The translations under genes were made by a program, and so were the position numbers. The notes under the pieces are model-generated. The model saw only the letters and a list, made by a program, of their open reading frames with translations. It was not told the origin of the DNA and made no database searches. 64,000 nucleotides of DNA from Parashewanella curva (GTDB lineage Bacteria; Pseudomonadota; Gammaproteobacteria; Enterobacterales; Shewanellaceae), in NCBI RefSeq assembly GCF_003675895.1, contig NZ_ML014761.1, forward strand, positions 26,706 through 90,705, read 5' to 3'. Position 1 is the stretch's first letter, and the number at the start of each line of letters is the position of its first letter. This document shows, piece after piece, positions 47,066 to 57,126 of the stretch.

Positions 47066-48262
47066 ATGTCAAAAGTATCCTTACCTATTCTGATGTTATT
47101 GGTGGTTTTTAGCCCTTTGGCTATTGATATCTACTTGCCATCTATGCCGACTATGGCCGCTGAATTTTCTGTTTCTGACAGCCAAATTCAGTCTACCTTA
47201 ATTATTTTCCTTTTTGCTATGGGGTTGGGGCAATTACTGATTGGTCCATTAGTGGATAAGTTTGGTCGTCGACCTGTCGCTTTAGTGGGCGCATGCGTTT
47301 ACGGATTAAGTAGCACACTTGCCGCCTTGGCAACGCATTTTGATGTATTACTGCTGTCTCGTTTATTACAAGGCTTGGCAGCGTGTGCCACTAGCATTGT
47401 CGCTTTTACAGTCGTGCGTGATTGCTTTGATACCAAGCAAATGGCAAAAATATACAGCTATTTGAACGGGGCAATATGTGTCATTCCGGCGCTTGCACCA
47501 AGTTTTGGTGGGCTATTGGCCTTGCAATTTGGCTGGCGATCTACCTTTGTTTTTATGACGGTATTTGCGGTGATCATGTTGGTGGTTTTAAGTTTAAAAC
47601 TAAAGGAAACCAAACCAGAGCACACCATTATTGATGGCAAGCTTTACCATTGGGAACGCTATTTGCCCATTCTTTCTGAGCCAAGATTCATGTTTTATGC
47701 CCTGTGCTGTATGAGCTGTATGGCCGCTATCCTGAGTTATGTGGCCTACTCTCCAATTTGGCTCATTGGCAAATTAGGAGTGTCAGAGCTGAAATTCAGT
47801 GCCTTATTCGGTTTTAATGCTGTGATCAATATCATCGCTTGTTTTGCCGCCCCTAAAATTATTCAGCGCTTAGGTAACCGTCCGACGGTTTTAGTGGCAT
47901 TAGGACTCTTGGTGGCAACAGCTCTGCTGACGTTTGTATTACACCATACCTCTCTAGCCAAAATCATCACTCCAGATCTTGCTTTTATGTTACCTATGCT
48001 TGGCTTGTGTATTGGTTTTGCGTTTTTGCTTGGTCCAGCCACGTCGATGGCATTATCTTGCTTTGGCAGCCGAGCAGGCACAGCCACTGCACTGTTGGGT
48101 TGTATTCAAATGAGTGGTGCTGCGATTATTGCGGGCGGTTTACAACATACGTCATTGCAAGCACCTGATGCTGTAGCGTTAATTTGTTTCGTTTTACCCG
48201 CGTTGCACTTGCTGATCATGGCAAGACCAAACTTAAAACATTGGCACTATGAGCAATCATAA
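47066..48262 (+). CDS. Bcr/CflA family multidrug efflux MFS transporter
   Basis: 398 aa, twelve transmembrane helices. Typical start LPILMLLVVFSPLAIDIYLPSMP, and the loop GPLVDKFGRRPVALVG (MFS motif A). Family members export bicyclomycin, chloramphenicol or sulfonamides, and sometimes cysteine. Single gene between a glycosylase and ntrC; its end nearly touches the convergent ntrC. Confidence 0.93.
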   Translation: MSKVSLPILMLLVVFSPLAIDIYLPSMPTMAAEFSVSDSQIQSTLIIFLFAMGLGQLLIGPLVDKFGRRPVALVGACVYGLSSTLAALATHFDVLLLSRLLQGLAACATSIVAFTVVRDCFDTKQMAKIYSYLNGAICVIPALAPSFGGLLALQFGWRSTFVFMTVFAVIMLVVLSLKLKETKPEHTIIDGKLYHWERYLPILSEPRFMFYALCCMSCMAAILSYVAYSPIWLIGKLGVSELKFSALFGFNAVINIIACFAAPKIIQRLGNRPTVLVALGLLVATALLTFVLHHTSLAKIITPDLAFMLPMLGLCIGFAFLLGPATSMALSCFGSRAGTATALLGCIQMSGAAIIAGGLQHTSLQAPDAVALICFVLPALHLLIMARPNLKHWHYEQS

Positions 48263-48264
48263 GT

Positions 48265-49650
48265 CTATTTCAATTTACGAGTAATGGTATTTCGACCGCA
48301 GCCTAATAGCTTGGCTGCGGCTTGCTTATGACCATGAGTATGTTCTAGTGCTGCTTGGATCAAAATATGCTCAAGAGCCTGCTGTGCTTGAGTCAACAAG
48401 CCTTCCTCGCCAGCTTGCAACTGCTGCATTGTCCAATTCTTTAAAGGCTTCTGCCAATTATCGCTATCGGTAGTGACATCAATAGGCAGCGTTCTCAGTA
48501 AGTCTTCCGGCAAATCAGACTCTAAAACTTCTTCACCACTGGCCATCACTGTTAACCAGCGACATACGTTTTCTAACTGGCGTACATTTCCAGGCCACGG
48601 CAAAGACTGTAATCGCAGAATACAGCTTTTTGTTAAGGTTTTAACTGGCTCTCCCATTTCTTTAGCCGCCATTCTCAAAAAGTGTTCTGCCAATTTAGGT
48701 ATATCTTCACTTCGGTTTGCTAAAGGTGGCAAAGGGATACGGATCACGTTGAGTCGATGAAATAAGTCTTCACGAAACTTGCCTTTTCTCACCAGTGTTT
48801 CTAAATCTTTATGGGTTGCCGCAATGATACGCACATCGACGTTAACCGCTTGATGACCTCCAACTCGATAAAAGGTACCATCCGCCAACACTCTTAATAG
48901 CCGTGTTTGCACATCCAGTGGCATATCACCGATTTCATCAAGAAATAAGGTTCCGCCATTGGCTTGTTCAAAGCGCCCTTCTCTGGCTTGCTGGGCACCC
49001 GTAAATGCCCCTTTTTCGTGACCAAAGAGTTCACTTTCGATAAGTTCATGAGGAATGGCGGCCATATTGAGCGCAATAAAAGGACGCTCTTTACGTGGGC
49101 TATGTTTATGCAGCGCATGGGCGACTAGTTCTTTACCCGTACCAGACTCGCCATTAATCAAAACGCTCACCGATGAGCGAGATAAACGTCCTATAGCTCG
49201 AAACACCTCCTGCATTGCAGGAGCTTCTCCGATCAATTCAGGCGTATTGATCAGGGGCTCTGACGCTTTAGGGCTGGACTTACCTACATGCTTCGCCAGC
49301 GCTCGTTCCACTAATGCCAGCATTTCATCCACATCAAACGGCTTAGGCAGGTACTCAAAAGCACCGGCTTGGTATGCGTTCACGGCACTATCTAAATCCG
49401 AATGTGCCGTCATGATGATCACAGGTAAGTTAGGGTAATGCAGAGACAGTTTTTCTAATAACGCTAAACCATCGGTACCCGGCATTCGAATATCAGACAA
49501 GATAACTTGTGGCTGCTGATACTCAATCGCTTGCCACACGCTATCGGCACTCGCAAAGCTAGTACAGCTTATCTCTGCTGATGTTAACGCTTTTTCCAGT
49601 ACCCAACGTATGGCACTGTCATCATCTACTACCCAAACTTGTTCTGTCAT
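48265..49650 (-). CDS. glnG: Nitrogen regulation response regulator NtrC
   Basis: 461 aa. Receiver with D53 (ILSDIRMPG), AAA+ sigma-54 activator domain with Walker A GESGTGKE, the GAFTGA loop that contacts sigma-54, and [13 protein letters not shown]-terminal Fis-type helix-turn-helix [17 protein letters not shown]. Activates nitrogen-limitation promoters. Its ATG overlaps the ntrB stop by one base (TAATG), so they are coupled. Confidence 0.96.
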   Translation of the reverse strand: MTEQVWVVDDDSAIRWVLEKALTSAEISCTSFASADSVWQAIEYQQPQVILSDIRMPGTDGLALLEKLSLHYPNLPVIIMTAHSDLDSAVNAYQAGAFEYLPKPFDVDEMLALVERALAKHVGKSSPKASEPLINTPELIGEAPAMQEVFRAIGRLSRSSVSVLINGESGTGKELVAHALHKHSPRKERPFIALNMAAIPHELIESELFGHEKGAFTGAQQAREGRFEQANGGTLFLDEIGDMPLDVQTRLLRVLADGTFYRVGGHQAVNVDVRIIAATHKDLETLVRKGKFREDLFHRLNVIRIPLPPLANRSEDIPKLAEHFLRMAAKEMGEPVKTLTKSCILRLQSLPWPGNVRQLENVCRWLTVMASGEEVLESDLPEDLLRTLPIDVTTDSDNWQKPLKNWTMQQLQAGEEGLLTQAQQALEHILIQAALEHTHGHKQAAAKLLGCGRNTITRKLK

Positions 49651-50705
49651 TATCGTTCTTCAAAAAGAATTGGAATTAAAAACATAAATTCGGTCTTGCC
49701 GGGACAAGATTCGAAATCCAGTCGTCCTTTATGTACATTAGCAATTTGCTGGGCAATGGAAAGCCCCAAGCCACTTCCTTGATCGCGCCCAGTCACCATG
49801 GGATAAAAGAGTGTTTCTTGTAACTCATCAGGCACACCGGGACCATTGTCAATAATGCTCAATTCAATCACTAATTTATGCCGAACTTGCCCTAGAGTGA
49901 CTTGATGACGGGTTCGCGTTTTTACTGTGATTTTCCCAGCTTGCTCACCTAACGCCTCAATAGCATTTTGCAATACATTGAGTAATGCTTGCTGCATCTG
50001 CTCAGGCTCCATCGCAAAGTCTGGCAGAGATGGATCGTAATCACGTTCAAACTCAATGTGTGATGGCAAACTCAACTGAGCAAGGTTTAACACGGTTTCA
50101 CAAACTTGATGGATATTATAAAGCTGATGTGCAACAGGCCGTTGTGGCCCAAGTAATCTGTCGACTAACTTCCCCATACGATCCGTTTGTTCGATTATCA
50201 TGTGAGTAAATTCAGTCAGTTCATTACCGTTAAGTTCTCGATGCAGGAGTTGAGCTGCGCCTTTCAACCCACCTAACGGGTTTTTGATTTCATGGGCTAG
50301 ATTTCTCACCAGAAAACGAGCGGCTTGTTGCTGAGCATCTTGCTGAGACTGTTGATATATTCGCCGCTGCTGATCAACTTTCCGCAATTCTAGGACGCTG
50401 ATTTTATCACTGGGCATTAATGGTGAAAGCATGATATCAACCGTATGCAATTCTCCATCAAAGGTTCTAAATTGACTGCGATTAATGGCAAGACTTTGAC
50501 CTTTACTGACCGCTGTTTTCAACGTGTCCCAGTCAATATCAACGCTCTCAACCACTTGGCTTAATATCACTTGTTGTAGCTTATTGGCTCTTGTGCCCAA
50601 TAATTGTGATGCCGCCGTATTGATCTGACTCAACCTGAGCTCATCATCTACTACCATCACTGCTGTACTTAAATTTTCTAATATCAGCGTCGAATCCATA
50701 GCCAT
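49650..50705 (-). CDS. glnL: Nitrogen regulation sensor kinase NtrB
   Basis: 351 aa soluble kinase. PAS-like N-terminus (about 1-110), H138 in NLAHEIKNPLGGLKGAA, then ATPase boxes NVLQNAIEALG, DNGPGVP and GSGLGLSI. Controlled by PII proteins, it phosphorylates NtrC under nitrogen limitation. Preceded by the DUF4124 gene on the same strand; glnA is not in the window. Confidence 0.95.
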   Translation of the reverse strand: MAMDSTLILENLSTAVMVVDDELRLSQINTAASQLLGTRANKLQQVILSQVVESVDIDWDTLKTAVSKGQSLAINRSQFRTFDGELHTVDIMLSPLMPSDKISVLELRKVDQQRRIYQQSQQDAQQQAARFLVRNLAHEIKNPLGGLKGAAQLLHRELNGNELTEFTHMIIEQTDRMGKLVDRLLGPQRPVAHQLYNIHQVCETVLNLAQLSLPSHIEFERDYDPSLPDFAMEPEQMQQALLNVLQNAIEALGEQAGKITVKTRTRHQVTLGQVRHKLVIELSIIDNGPGVPDELQETLFYPMVTGRDQGSGLGLSIAQQIANVHKGRLDFESCPGKTEFMFLIPILFEER

Positions 50706-50769
50706 TCAGTTCACTTGCACCAAGATAGTGCATTCAGTGTGCCTGATGTTATCCTAAGCTGCAATAAGT

Positions 50770-51324
50770 TTACTGCTGTGATGCTTTTTTACGAATAAGC
50801 GGAGAGGAAGGAAAGTTTTTTGAATGACGATGAAGGTAAATGGTGATTTCATCACTGCTGTAAGCCGCATCGCTACCTTGTGGGTTAACCACCACTTTCA
50901 GCTTATGCTCACCACGATCAAGTCCATCCACTTGAAAACGCCCGCTAGTTTGCTCATTGCCATAAGGGTTACCATTTATGAATAACCGCCAAATTGATTT
51001 TTTACTGACCCCTTGAGCAACGGCAGTTACCTCAAATCGACCGTTATTATCTCTTATGGTTTGTTGATCTTGCGGAGAAACAATAGTGACTTGAGCAGCC
51101 AGCGTTTCACCTTGTGGTATAGCTTCATTCTGTGCTTTAGGCTTGTTAGAGGGCCAAGACATCTCATTTAAAGTCGTGACATTAGGTTTAACCTCCACTG
51201 CACCTGGCCGAGGTTTGTCACTGTAATGGACGTTTCCGTCTTTGTCTATCCACTTATAGACAGCTGCCATTGTAGACCAACTCAATAAAAGCAAACACAA
51301 AAACAGTCCATTACGCATGTTCAT
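50770..51324 (-). CDS. DUF4124 domain exported protein
   Basis: 184 aa with a signal peptide (GLFLCLLLLSWSTMA). The mature start AAVYKWIDKDGNVHYSDKPRPG is the classic DUF4124 motif. The remainder resembles an Ig-like beta domain (FRVDGLDRGEHKLKVVV type region). Function unknown; it commonly lies upstream of ntrBC in Shewanella-like genomes (from memory). Confidence 0.85.
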   Translation of the reverse strand: MNMRNGLFLCLLLLSWSTMAAVYKWIDKDGNVHYSDKPRPGAVEVKPNVTTLNEMSWPSNKPKAQNEAIPQGETLAAQVTIVSPQDQQTIRDNNGRFEVTAVAQGVSKKSIWRLFINGNPYGNEQTSGRFQVDGLDRGEHKLKVVVNPQGSDAAYSSDEITIYLHRHSKNFPSSPLIRKKASQQ

Positions 51325-51401
51325 TTCCTTATGGTGTTAAAAACCAATAATGACTACGAGCTTGATAACTTTCTCTCTTTACGATGAATATCAATGAAAG
51401 T

Positions 51402-51486
51402 ATTAGTTCGCTAAGACAACCGTCCGTTACAGGATGTAACGGTCGTCAGCACATGGATGTGCGCTTCTGTTGTCGTGCGAACTAAT
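51402..51486. repeat. Cloverleaf-like inverted-repeat element
   Basis: Outer stem ATTAGTTCGC (51402-51411) / GCGAACTAAT (51477-51486); second stem ACAAC (51416-51420) / GTTGT (51469-51473); inside, two hairpins CCGTTAC-AGGAT-GTAACGG (51424-51442) and GCACA-TGGA-TGTGC (51449-51462). Both hairpin tips carry GGAT. It is probably a dispersed palindromic element in the 3' region of the alcohol dehydrogenase operon. Confidence 0.75.
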
Positions 51487-51509
51487 GCTTTTCAAGCAAT
51501 CAAGCGAGC

Positions 51510-52667
51510 CTACAACGCCCCTTTTAATATGGCACGGCTAGCATCAAGATCAATTTTTTGGTGCTCACCCAAGGCCACCATGCCATGGGTTTCCAGCTGA
51601 TCAACCAACGCATCTAAATGTGACTCATCCAGCTCATAATCACTTAAGTGAGTACCAATTTCTAGGCTTTCAAAGAAAGCTTGTGTCTTCTCAATCGCAG
51701 CGTCGATACGAGCATCGTCATCACCTTCGGTAATATCCCAGACACGCTCAGCATATTGTAGCAGCTTAGCCTTTTTCTCCGCTTTGGTGTGACGCAGCAA
51801 TGACGGTAAAACGATAGCCAGAGTACGAGCATGATCTATATCATGCAGTGCTGTTAGCTCATGACCAATCATATGGGTTGCCCAGTCGTGAGGCACACCA
51901 GCACCAATCACGCCATTAAGCGCACAAGTTGCTGTCCACATCAAATTAGCACGTACATTATAGTCTTCAGGGGTAGCCAGTGCCTTTGGCCCAACTTCGA
52001 TTAGAGTTTTCAGTAAGCTTTCCGCATAGCGGTCTTGAACCATAGCACCCACTGGATAAGTCAAATATTGCTCTGTGGTATGCACAAACGCATCCACCAC
52101 ACCATTGGCAATTTGGCGCTTAGGCAAGGTGTAGGTTTTAACCGGATCTAACACTGAAAACTGCGGAAATACATGAGGGCTCATAAACGGCAACTTCGCC
52201 TTGAGGGATTTACGGGTTACCACACTGCCAGAATTCATTTCAGAGCCTGTTGCAGGCAGGGTCAATACACTACCAAACGGCATTGCAGACATCACTTTTG
52301 CCCCAAAGGTTTGCAGAATCTCCCATGGTTCGCCATCATAATGCGCTGCAGCGGCAACAAACTTAGTGCCATCAATAACGCTACCACCACCAACTGCTAA
52401 CAAGAAATCGACATCGTTCTCCTTGATAAAGGCCACAGCTTTCATCAAAGTTTCATAAGTTGGGTTGGGTTCAATACCATCAAATTCAAATTGCGGTCGC
52501 TCGCCTAAGGCTTGCTTAACCTCTTCAAGCGTTCCATTACGACGAGCGCTACTGCCACCTAGAAGAATCAACACTTTTGCATCCTGTGGTACCAAGTCAG
52601 CTAACTTGGCAATTTGTCCTTCTCCAAAACAAATGCGGGTTGGATTATAAAAATCAAAATTTTGCAT
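51510..52667 (-). CDS. Iron-containing alcohol dehydrogenase, YqhD-like
   Basis: 385 aa. Fe-ADH family: Rossmann-type NAD(P) region with VGGGSVIDGTKFVAA, and metal ligands in GVPHDWATHMIGHEL and DIDHARTLAIVLP. Resembles YqhD, an NADPH-dependent aldehyde reductase that detoxifies lipid-derived aldehydes. Its ATG coincides with the stop of the upstream membrane-protein gene (shared base), so the two are coupled. Confidence 0.93.
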   Translation of the reverse strand: MQNFDFYNPTRICFGEGQIAKLADLVPQDAKVLILLGGSSARRNGTLEEVKQALGERPQFEFDGIEPNPTYETLMKAVAFIKENDVDFLLAVGGGSVIDGTKFVAAAAHYDGEPWEILQTFGAKVMSAMPFGSVLTLPATGSEMNSGSVVTRKSLKAKLPFMSPHVFPQFSVLDPVKTYTLPKRQIANGVVDAFVHTTEQYLTYPVGAMVQDRYAESLLKTLIEVGPKALATPEDYNVRANLMWTATCALNGVIGAGVPHDWATHMIGHELTALHDIDHARTLAIVLPSLLRHTKAEKKAKLLQYAERVWDITEGDDDARIDAAIEKTQAFFESLEIGTHLSDYELDESHLDALVDQLETHGMVALGEHQKIDLDASRAILKGAL

Positions 52668-53389
52668 TAGTCTTCACCTTCTGAAAGGTTACCGCGATTG
52701 AGCATATACAAACGAAATAACGCAATATTAATAAACAAACCAAAAAAAGTGACCACAGTGTCTCCAATCAATTGCACTGGCATACCTGCTTGAGATGTGA
52801 TTTGCGCTAGGGCTCCGCCAATCAAAGATAATGGCATATACAGCACAACGATACCGAGGGTAGGCAATATGATTGGACCACTTAATTTCCAGCTACTTTT
52901 AATCGCTTTCATAGGTGTTAGTCGCTCCGACACCACCATGAAGTTTACATAGGTTAAACGGGTACCAATAAACAAGGCTATCGCCAATCCAATCAGTGCG
53001 CCTAACTCTTTTAACGCAGCCATTAATATGAAGAATGGTCCCGCAATAGCCAAACCACTGAATACTGCCGCAAGCAACATAGCAGGAATAAAGTGCAGCC
53101 CATTAAACCAAATTTGACGTGCGTTCGGCTCATGCCCCTGTGAACGTACCTCCAGAAACAGAGTGAGTGAAGAAAACAGCCATGAAAATACCAGCATCAT
53201 TGCCATCACGGCCACCAGCGTCATCGAGCTAAATTCAGGATTATCTTGACTCACGGCTCTGATCTGACCGCCTATCCACATTTGGATAGCGTTCATGATC
53301 AGAATGAATGGCACGGTAATAACCGCTAACTGCTTAAAATGATTTTTAAAAAAATTAAAGGCTTCAGTAAATGTGGCTGACAATGACAT
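52667..53389 (-). CDS. YciC-like integral membrane protein
   Basis: 240 aa with about six transmembrane helices, resembling the UPF0259/YciC family. Starts with LSATFTEAFNFFKNHF before the first helix, as is usual there. Function unknown. First gene of the operon with the iron alcohol dehydrogenase. Confidence 0.75.
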   Translation of the reverse strand: MSLSATFTEAFNFFKNHFKQLAVITVPFILIMNAIQMWIGGQIRAVSQDNPEFSSMTLVAVMAMMLVFSWLFSSLTLFLEVRSQGHEPNARQIWFNGLHFIPAMLLAAVFSGLAIAGPFFILMAALKELGALIGLAIALFIGTRLTYVNFMVVSERLTPMKAIKSSWKLSGPIILPTLGIVVLYMPLSLIGGALAQITSQAGMPVQLIGDTVVTFFGLFINIALFRLYMLNRGNLSEGED

Positions 53390-53622
53390 GAAATTTCAAA
53401 GCTCAGTTAATAAATTGTGATTGCTGATAAGGATACCCAAAATCAGCGCTCATTGCACTGTAGCAAAGGTTAACAATTGCGTGATACCACCTACATTTTG
53501 GTGAAATTTAACTCACTATTGTTTATGCATATTCCTTCACAAGCTAATTGTAACAAAATGTTTTGCAATTGTTTCAATTGCTGGTAAATCTAAAAGAGAG
53601 TCTACAACGGAGGGAATACGTT

Positions 53623-54250
53623 ATGAAAAACAAAGGTTTTTTAAGTAAAACGGCACTACTGAGTCTATCCGCTGTTATAGTGACACTTAGCTTATTTTAC
53701 TTCATGTCTAAGTTAATTGATGATACTCCTACGCCACCAAAACAAGCCCCTTTACCACCGACACCCATCGCTGGTGACTTTGATGCGCCAAAACCACTCA
53801 CTAAACCACCGAAAAAAAGAGCTAAAAGATAAACCTGAGCCACCACAGCCACCGAGGATAGCCACTACCCCCGTTGATAGCCCAACGACTACGGTTTTAG
53901 TCGGCCCAAAAACTCCTGAGTTGCCGACGTTACCCTCTATACCAAAAGAAAACATTCCACCGTTTTCTCAAGCTGATGGCGACGCAACCCCTGTGGTACA
54001 GGTTCAACCTATGTATCCCGCTGAGGCTGCAAGAAGTGGTCAAGAAGGATGGGTACTGGTGGCATTTAATATCGATAAGTTAGGAAACGTTACCGATGCC
54101 AAAGTGCTTGATGCCGATCCTAAACGCACCTTTAATAAAGCCGCCCTTAGAGCCATTAAAAAATGGCGCTATAAACCTAAAGTTGAAAATGGGGTAGCCT
54201 TGGCACAAGCCAATCAGCAGGTAAAATTAGATTTTACTTTAGAGCAGTAA
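53623..54250 (+). CDS. TonB family energy transducer, split by a 1-nt frameshift
   Basis: Starts at ATG 53623 (GGAGGG upstream). Frame 1 encodes the N-terminal membrane anchor (LSLSAVIVTLSLFYFMS) and part of the Pro-rich linker, then hits TAA at 53830. The rest, from KELKDKPEPPQPP through the TonB C-terminal domain (QPMYPAEAARSGQEGWVLV, KWRYKP), is in another frame that ends at 54250. Skipping one A in the A7 tract at 53812-53818 joins them into a normal 208-aa TonB. A homopolymer error, a phase-variable tract or transcriptional slippage would each explain it. Next to a siderophore receptor, it probably energises it. Confidence 0.85.
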
Positions 54251-54565
54251 CATCCCCCTTATTCGAAGTAAAAGTGATTCAGTAATCACTTTTACTTCAC
54301 TCATCAGAATATCTAAACTCAAAACTCAACTTTTAACCAACAAATTCACAACAAAAACTCATAAAACTCACTATCACTCTCCCAAATACACAGTCGCTAT
54401 TGTCATAAAGACACCCTGACAAATGTTGTAAGCAGCTGTTTAAAATAAAAAAGATATTTTTCCATAATAGTTATTTACAATACAAATGATAGTTATTATC
54501 ATTCGCACCAGTATCAAATCGTCAACATGACAATCATTAACCCTACTATTCTGAGAATTCGATAA
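54251..54565. other. 315-bp intergenic region with terminator and Fur-type operator
   Basis: After tonB lies a perfect 15-bp hairpin, GAAGTAAAAGTGATT / AATCACTTTTACTTC (54265-54298, loop CAGT), a probable terminator without a clear T-run. The remainder is AT-rich and carries the Fur box listed separately. No gene is visible. Confidence 0.7.
54484..54503. promoter_or_regulatory. Fur box upstream of siderophore receptor
   Basis: AATGATAGTTATTATCATT is close to the 19-bp Fur consensus (GATAATGATAATCATTATC), with inverted ATGATA/TATCAT arms. It lies about 60 bp before the receptor ATG at 54566, so the receptor should be derepressed by iron limitation. Confidence 0.8.
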
Positions 54566-56791
54566 ATGAGTAAATGGAAAGCCTCAAAGCTTAACCAAAC
54601 GGCTATGTTAAACAGTGCCTTAATTTCAACTTTAGCCGTTACAGCACCGATGGCATTTGCCGATGATGCACAGTCAGGTAAAGCCAAAGAAGACATTGAG
54701 CGAGTTGAAGTCCATGGTCGCCGTCCAAATAAGCTGCACCTACAAGACAACACAGCGACTAAGATGAATGTCGATCTTAAAGATGTAGGGCGCTCAATCA
54801 CTGTTTTGGACTCTGTAGATCTAGATAAACGTGCGATTGAAGATGTAAAAGAAGCCTTTGGTTACGTGGCCGGTGTTCGTGCTAATGGTCCAGCTGATCG
54901 TACTTATACTGCTCGTGGTATTCGCACAAGCATTGATACGGTCATGATTGATGGTATGCGTTCACTACAAGGCGGTGAAGGTGGTACTGGCTCTCGCTCT
55001 CCAAGCACGTTTAACGCAGAGCAAGTTGTATTTATGCGCGGCCCAGAAGCACTACTTTATGGCTCTGGTATTGGCGGCGGTATCATCAACATCATCACTA
55101 AAAAGCCACAAGAGATTGCCCAAACCAGCATTGCGGTTAAAAATCGTAGCTATGTATCTGGCGATACTGGTAACTTCAAACGTAACCGTACCAGCCTAGA
55201 CCTAGATACCACGGGTGCGATTGATAACGACAACACCTACCTTTATCGCTTATTGGCACAGTACACGCCATCAGGTGATCACTTCCAAGAAGGCCGTAAA
55301 ACAGATGAAAAGCAGGTGGACTTATCATTTATCTGGAACCTATCACCAAGTACGACCCTAATGCCACGCTTTGAATACGCTAACCGTGAATTAACGGGTG
55401 GTAGTAGCTATGCAGATGGTGTCTTTACTGAAAACTTTTTTAAAGGTGAAATCAAAAAGTACGGAAAGCCTGTAAATCGTGGAAAGTACTACGGTAGTAA
55501 AAATGATAAAGGTAAAAATCTAACTAAAAGTTACAGCTTACGTTTAAATCATGATTTTAATGAAGACTGGAGTTTCAGTGGTCAATATCGTTACACCACA
55601 ACGCAATCTGAAGCATTAGATCTGTATATTTCTGATAGTTTTTTAAATACTAAAAAATACGGTGATAAAGTCAGTGCTATTGGTAAAGATAGAGTCCAAC
55701 GAAAATGGGTATTCTCCAAGGGTGACGATAATTACCGCCTACTTGATGCTAACTTCCAAGGTTTTACCGAGCTAATGGATATGGAACATCACGTTCTTTT
55801 TGGATATAACTACCGTGATATGGATGTTCGATTTTCTCGAAACTTCCAAAATACCAAGCAAGCCCTTGATAAAAACTGGATTTCAGCGTCTAATCCAGAA
55901 AATCAGATAGTAGGCTCAATTCCATCCACTTTATTTGATATTGAGATTCGTCCAAAAAACCAAAAAGATACCAATATCTATTTCAAAGATCGCATCAAAG
56001 TTACTTCTTCAACAACACTTGTTGCAGGCATTGCCTATGTGAAACAAAAAAATGGCAGCACTAAATCATACAGCGATACCATTTGGGATTTAGGTGTAGT
56101 TCAAGCCATTAGTGATGATATTAACGTATTTGCCACCTTTAGCCGTGCCTATGAGCCTGTAAGCGCTTCTCGTATTGCTAAAAATGGCCTTTCTGGTGTG
56201 AACTACATTCCAGTTGAAGGGCTTAATTACGAATTTGGTATGAAAGCTGACATGCTTAATGGTGACTTAGCAACTTCGCTTACCTTCTATCGTATGGATC
56301 GTGAAAATAGCACTAAATGGATTAAAGTCGACGGAGACTGGAAAATACAACAATTAATCGGCAAAAGCTTTGAATCGAAAGGTGCTGAATTAGAAGTTAT
56401 TTACTACTTCAACGATCAATTTAACACCAACTTTAACTACGCCTTTAACCGTGCTTACGACACCATTGGTGACAACAAAGGTAAACAAGCCAATAATGCG
56501 CCAAAACACTCAGCGTCTATTTGGAACAACTTCAAAGTTAATGAAGAGTTGTCATTTGGCATGGGCTTAAAATATAACTCTGAACGCTTTGATGGCAGAG
56601 GCGGTAAGTATATTTTACCAAGCTATGTAGAAATGGACTTAGGCGCATACTACAAAATGGATAACTGGGACTTATCTATGACATTAACCAATGCTCTTGA
56701 TAAAAACCGTGCAGAAGGTGGAGCTAACTGGGTGACTGTGCAGCCAAACTCACCGCGTGCATTGAACATGAAAGTGAAGTACACCTTCTAA
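54566..56791 (+). CDS. TonB-dependent siderophore receptor (catecholate, Fiu-like)
   Basis: 741 aa outer-membrane receptor. Signal peptide ends near PMAFA; a TonB box-like stretch (DIERVEVHGRR) follows; plug domain at about 75-190 with the FMRGPEALLYGSGIGGGIINI signature; 22-strand barrel ending with the aromatic LNMKVKYTF. Imports ferric siderophore with TonB energy. A Fur box is upstream, and tonB is just before it. The MITE copy 3 lies between its stop and its terminator. Confidence 0.92.
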   Translation: MSKWKASKLNQTAMLNSALISTLAVTAPMAFADDAQSGKAKEDIERVEVHGRRPNKLHLQDNTATKMNVDLKDVGRSITVLDSVDLDKRAIEDVKEAFGYVAGVRANGPADRTYTARGIRTSIDTVMIDGMRSLQGGEGGTGSRSPSTFNAEQVVFMRGPEALLYGSGIGGGIINIITKKPQEIAQTSIAVKNRSYVSGDTGNFKRNRTSLDLDTTGAIDNDNTYLYRLLAQYTPSGDHFQEGRKTDEKQVDLSFIWNLSPSTTLMPRFEYANRELTGGSSYADGVFTENFFKGEIKKYGKPVNRGKYYGSKNDKGKNLTKSYSLRLNHDFNEDWSFSGQYRYTTTQSEALDLYISDSFLNTKKYGDKVSAIGKDRVQRKWVFSKGDDNYRLLDANFQGFTELMDMEHHVLFGYNYRDMDVRFSRNFQNTKQALDKNWISASNPENQIVGSIPSTLFDIEIRPKNQKDTNIYFKDRIKVTSSTTLVAGIAYVKQKNGSTKSYSDTIWDLGVVQAISDDINVFATFSRAYEPVSASRIAKNGLSGVNYIPVEGLNYEFGMKADMLNGDLATSLTFYRMDRENSTKWIKVDGDWKIQQLIGKSFESKGAELEVIYYFNDQFNTNFNYAFNRAYDTIGDNKGKQANNAPKHSASIWNNFKVNEELSFGMGLKYNSERFDGRGGKYILPSYVEMDLGAYYKMDNWDLSMTLTNALDKNRAEGGANWVTVQPNSPRALNMKVKYTF

Positions 56792-56805
56792 GCTTCAAAC
56801 AAAAC

Positions 56806-57072
56806 TAGGGCGTGTTGATCTTTAAGGATTAAATTTTGTGCTATTTGAGCACTTTTCTGTTCAAGGCGTGAGCAGTGAAGCTTAGCCATCTAAGTAAGCT
56901 GGTCACAACACAGAGCAGGAAGTGCTCAAAAGCATCGAAGACAGCGTAAATTGGTCACTTCTGCTGCGTTATCGTTTGTTTATGTGGAATAACCACATCG
57001 CACAAACTCTGCCTTGCATAAGATAACCAATTTATCGCTGCAAAAATAATCACGAAAGATCAACACGCCCTA
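56806..57072 (+). mobile_element. MITE-like element, copy 3 (267 nt, full length)
   Basis: TAGGGCGTGTTGATCTTTA ... GAAAGATCAACACGCCCTA terminal inverted repeats. Matches copy 1 in reverse orientation at the same 267-nt length and copy 2 in direct orientation. Internal inverted repeat AAATTGG / CCAATTT. Inserted between the receptor stop codon and its terminator (57078-57100), and 55 bp upstream of piuC. Confidence 0.9.
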
Positions 57073-57077
57073 ACTTC

Positions 57078-57100
57078 AAGCCGTCGTTCAGACGGCTTTT
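57078..57100 (+). terminator. Intrinsic terminator, originally of the receptor gene
   Basis: AAGCCGTC (57078-57085) / GACGGCTT (57091-57098), loop GTTCA, then T's. It now follows the MITE, so the element is transcribed as part of the receptor's 3' region. Confidence 0.88.
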
Positions 57101-57126
57101 CAGGTTTCAGTAAACGGACAGTTATT

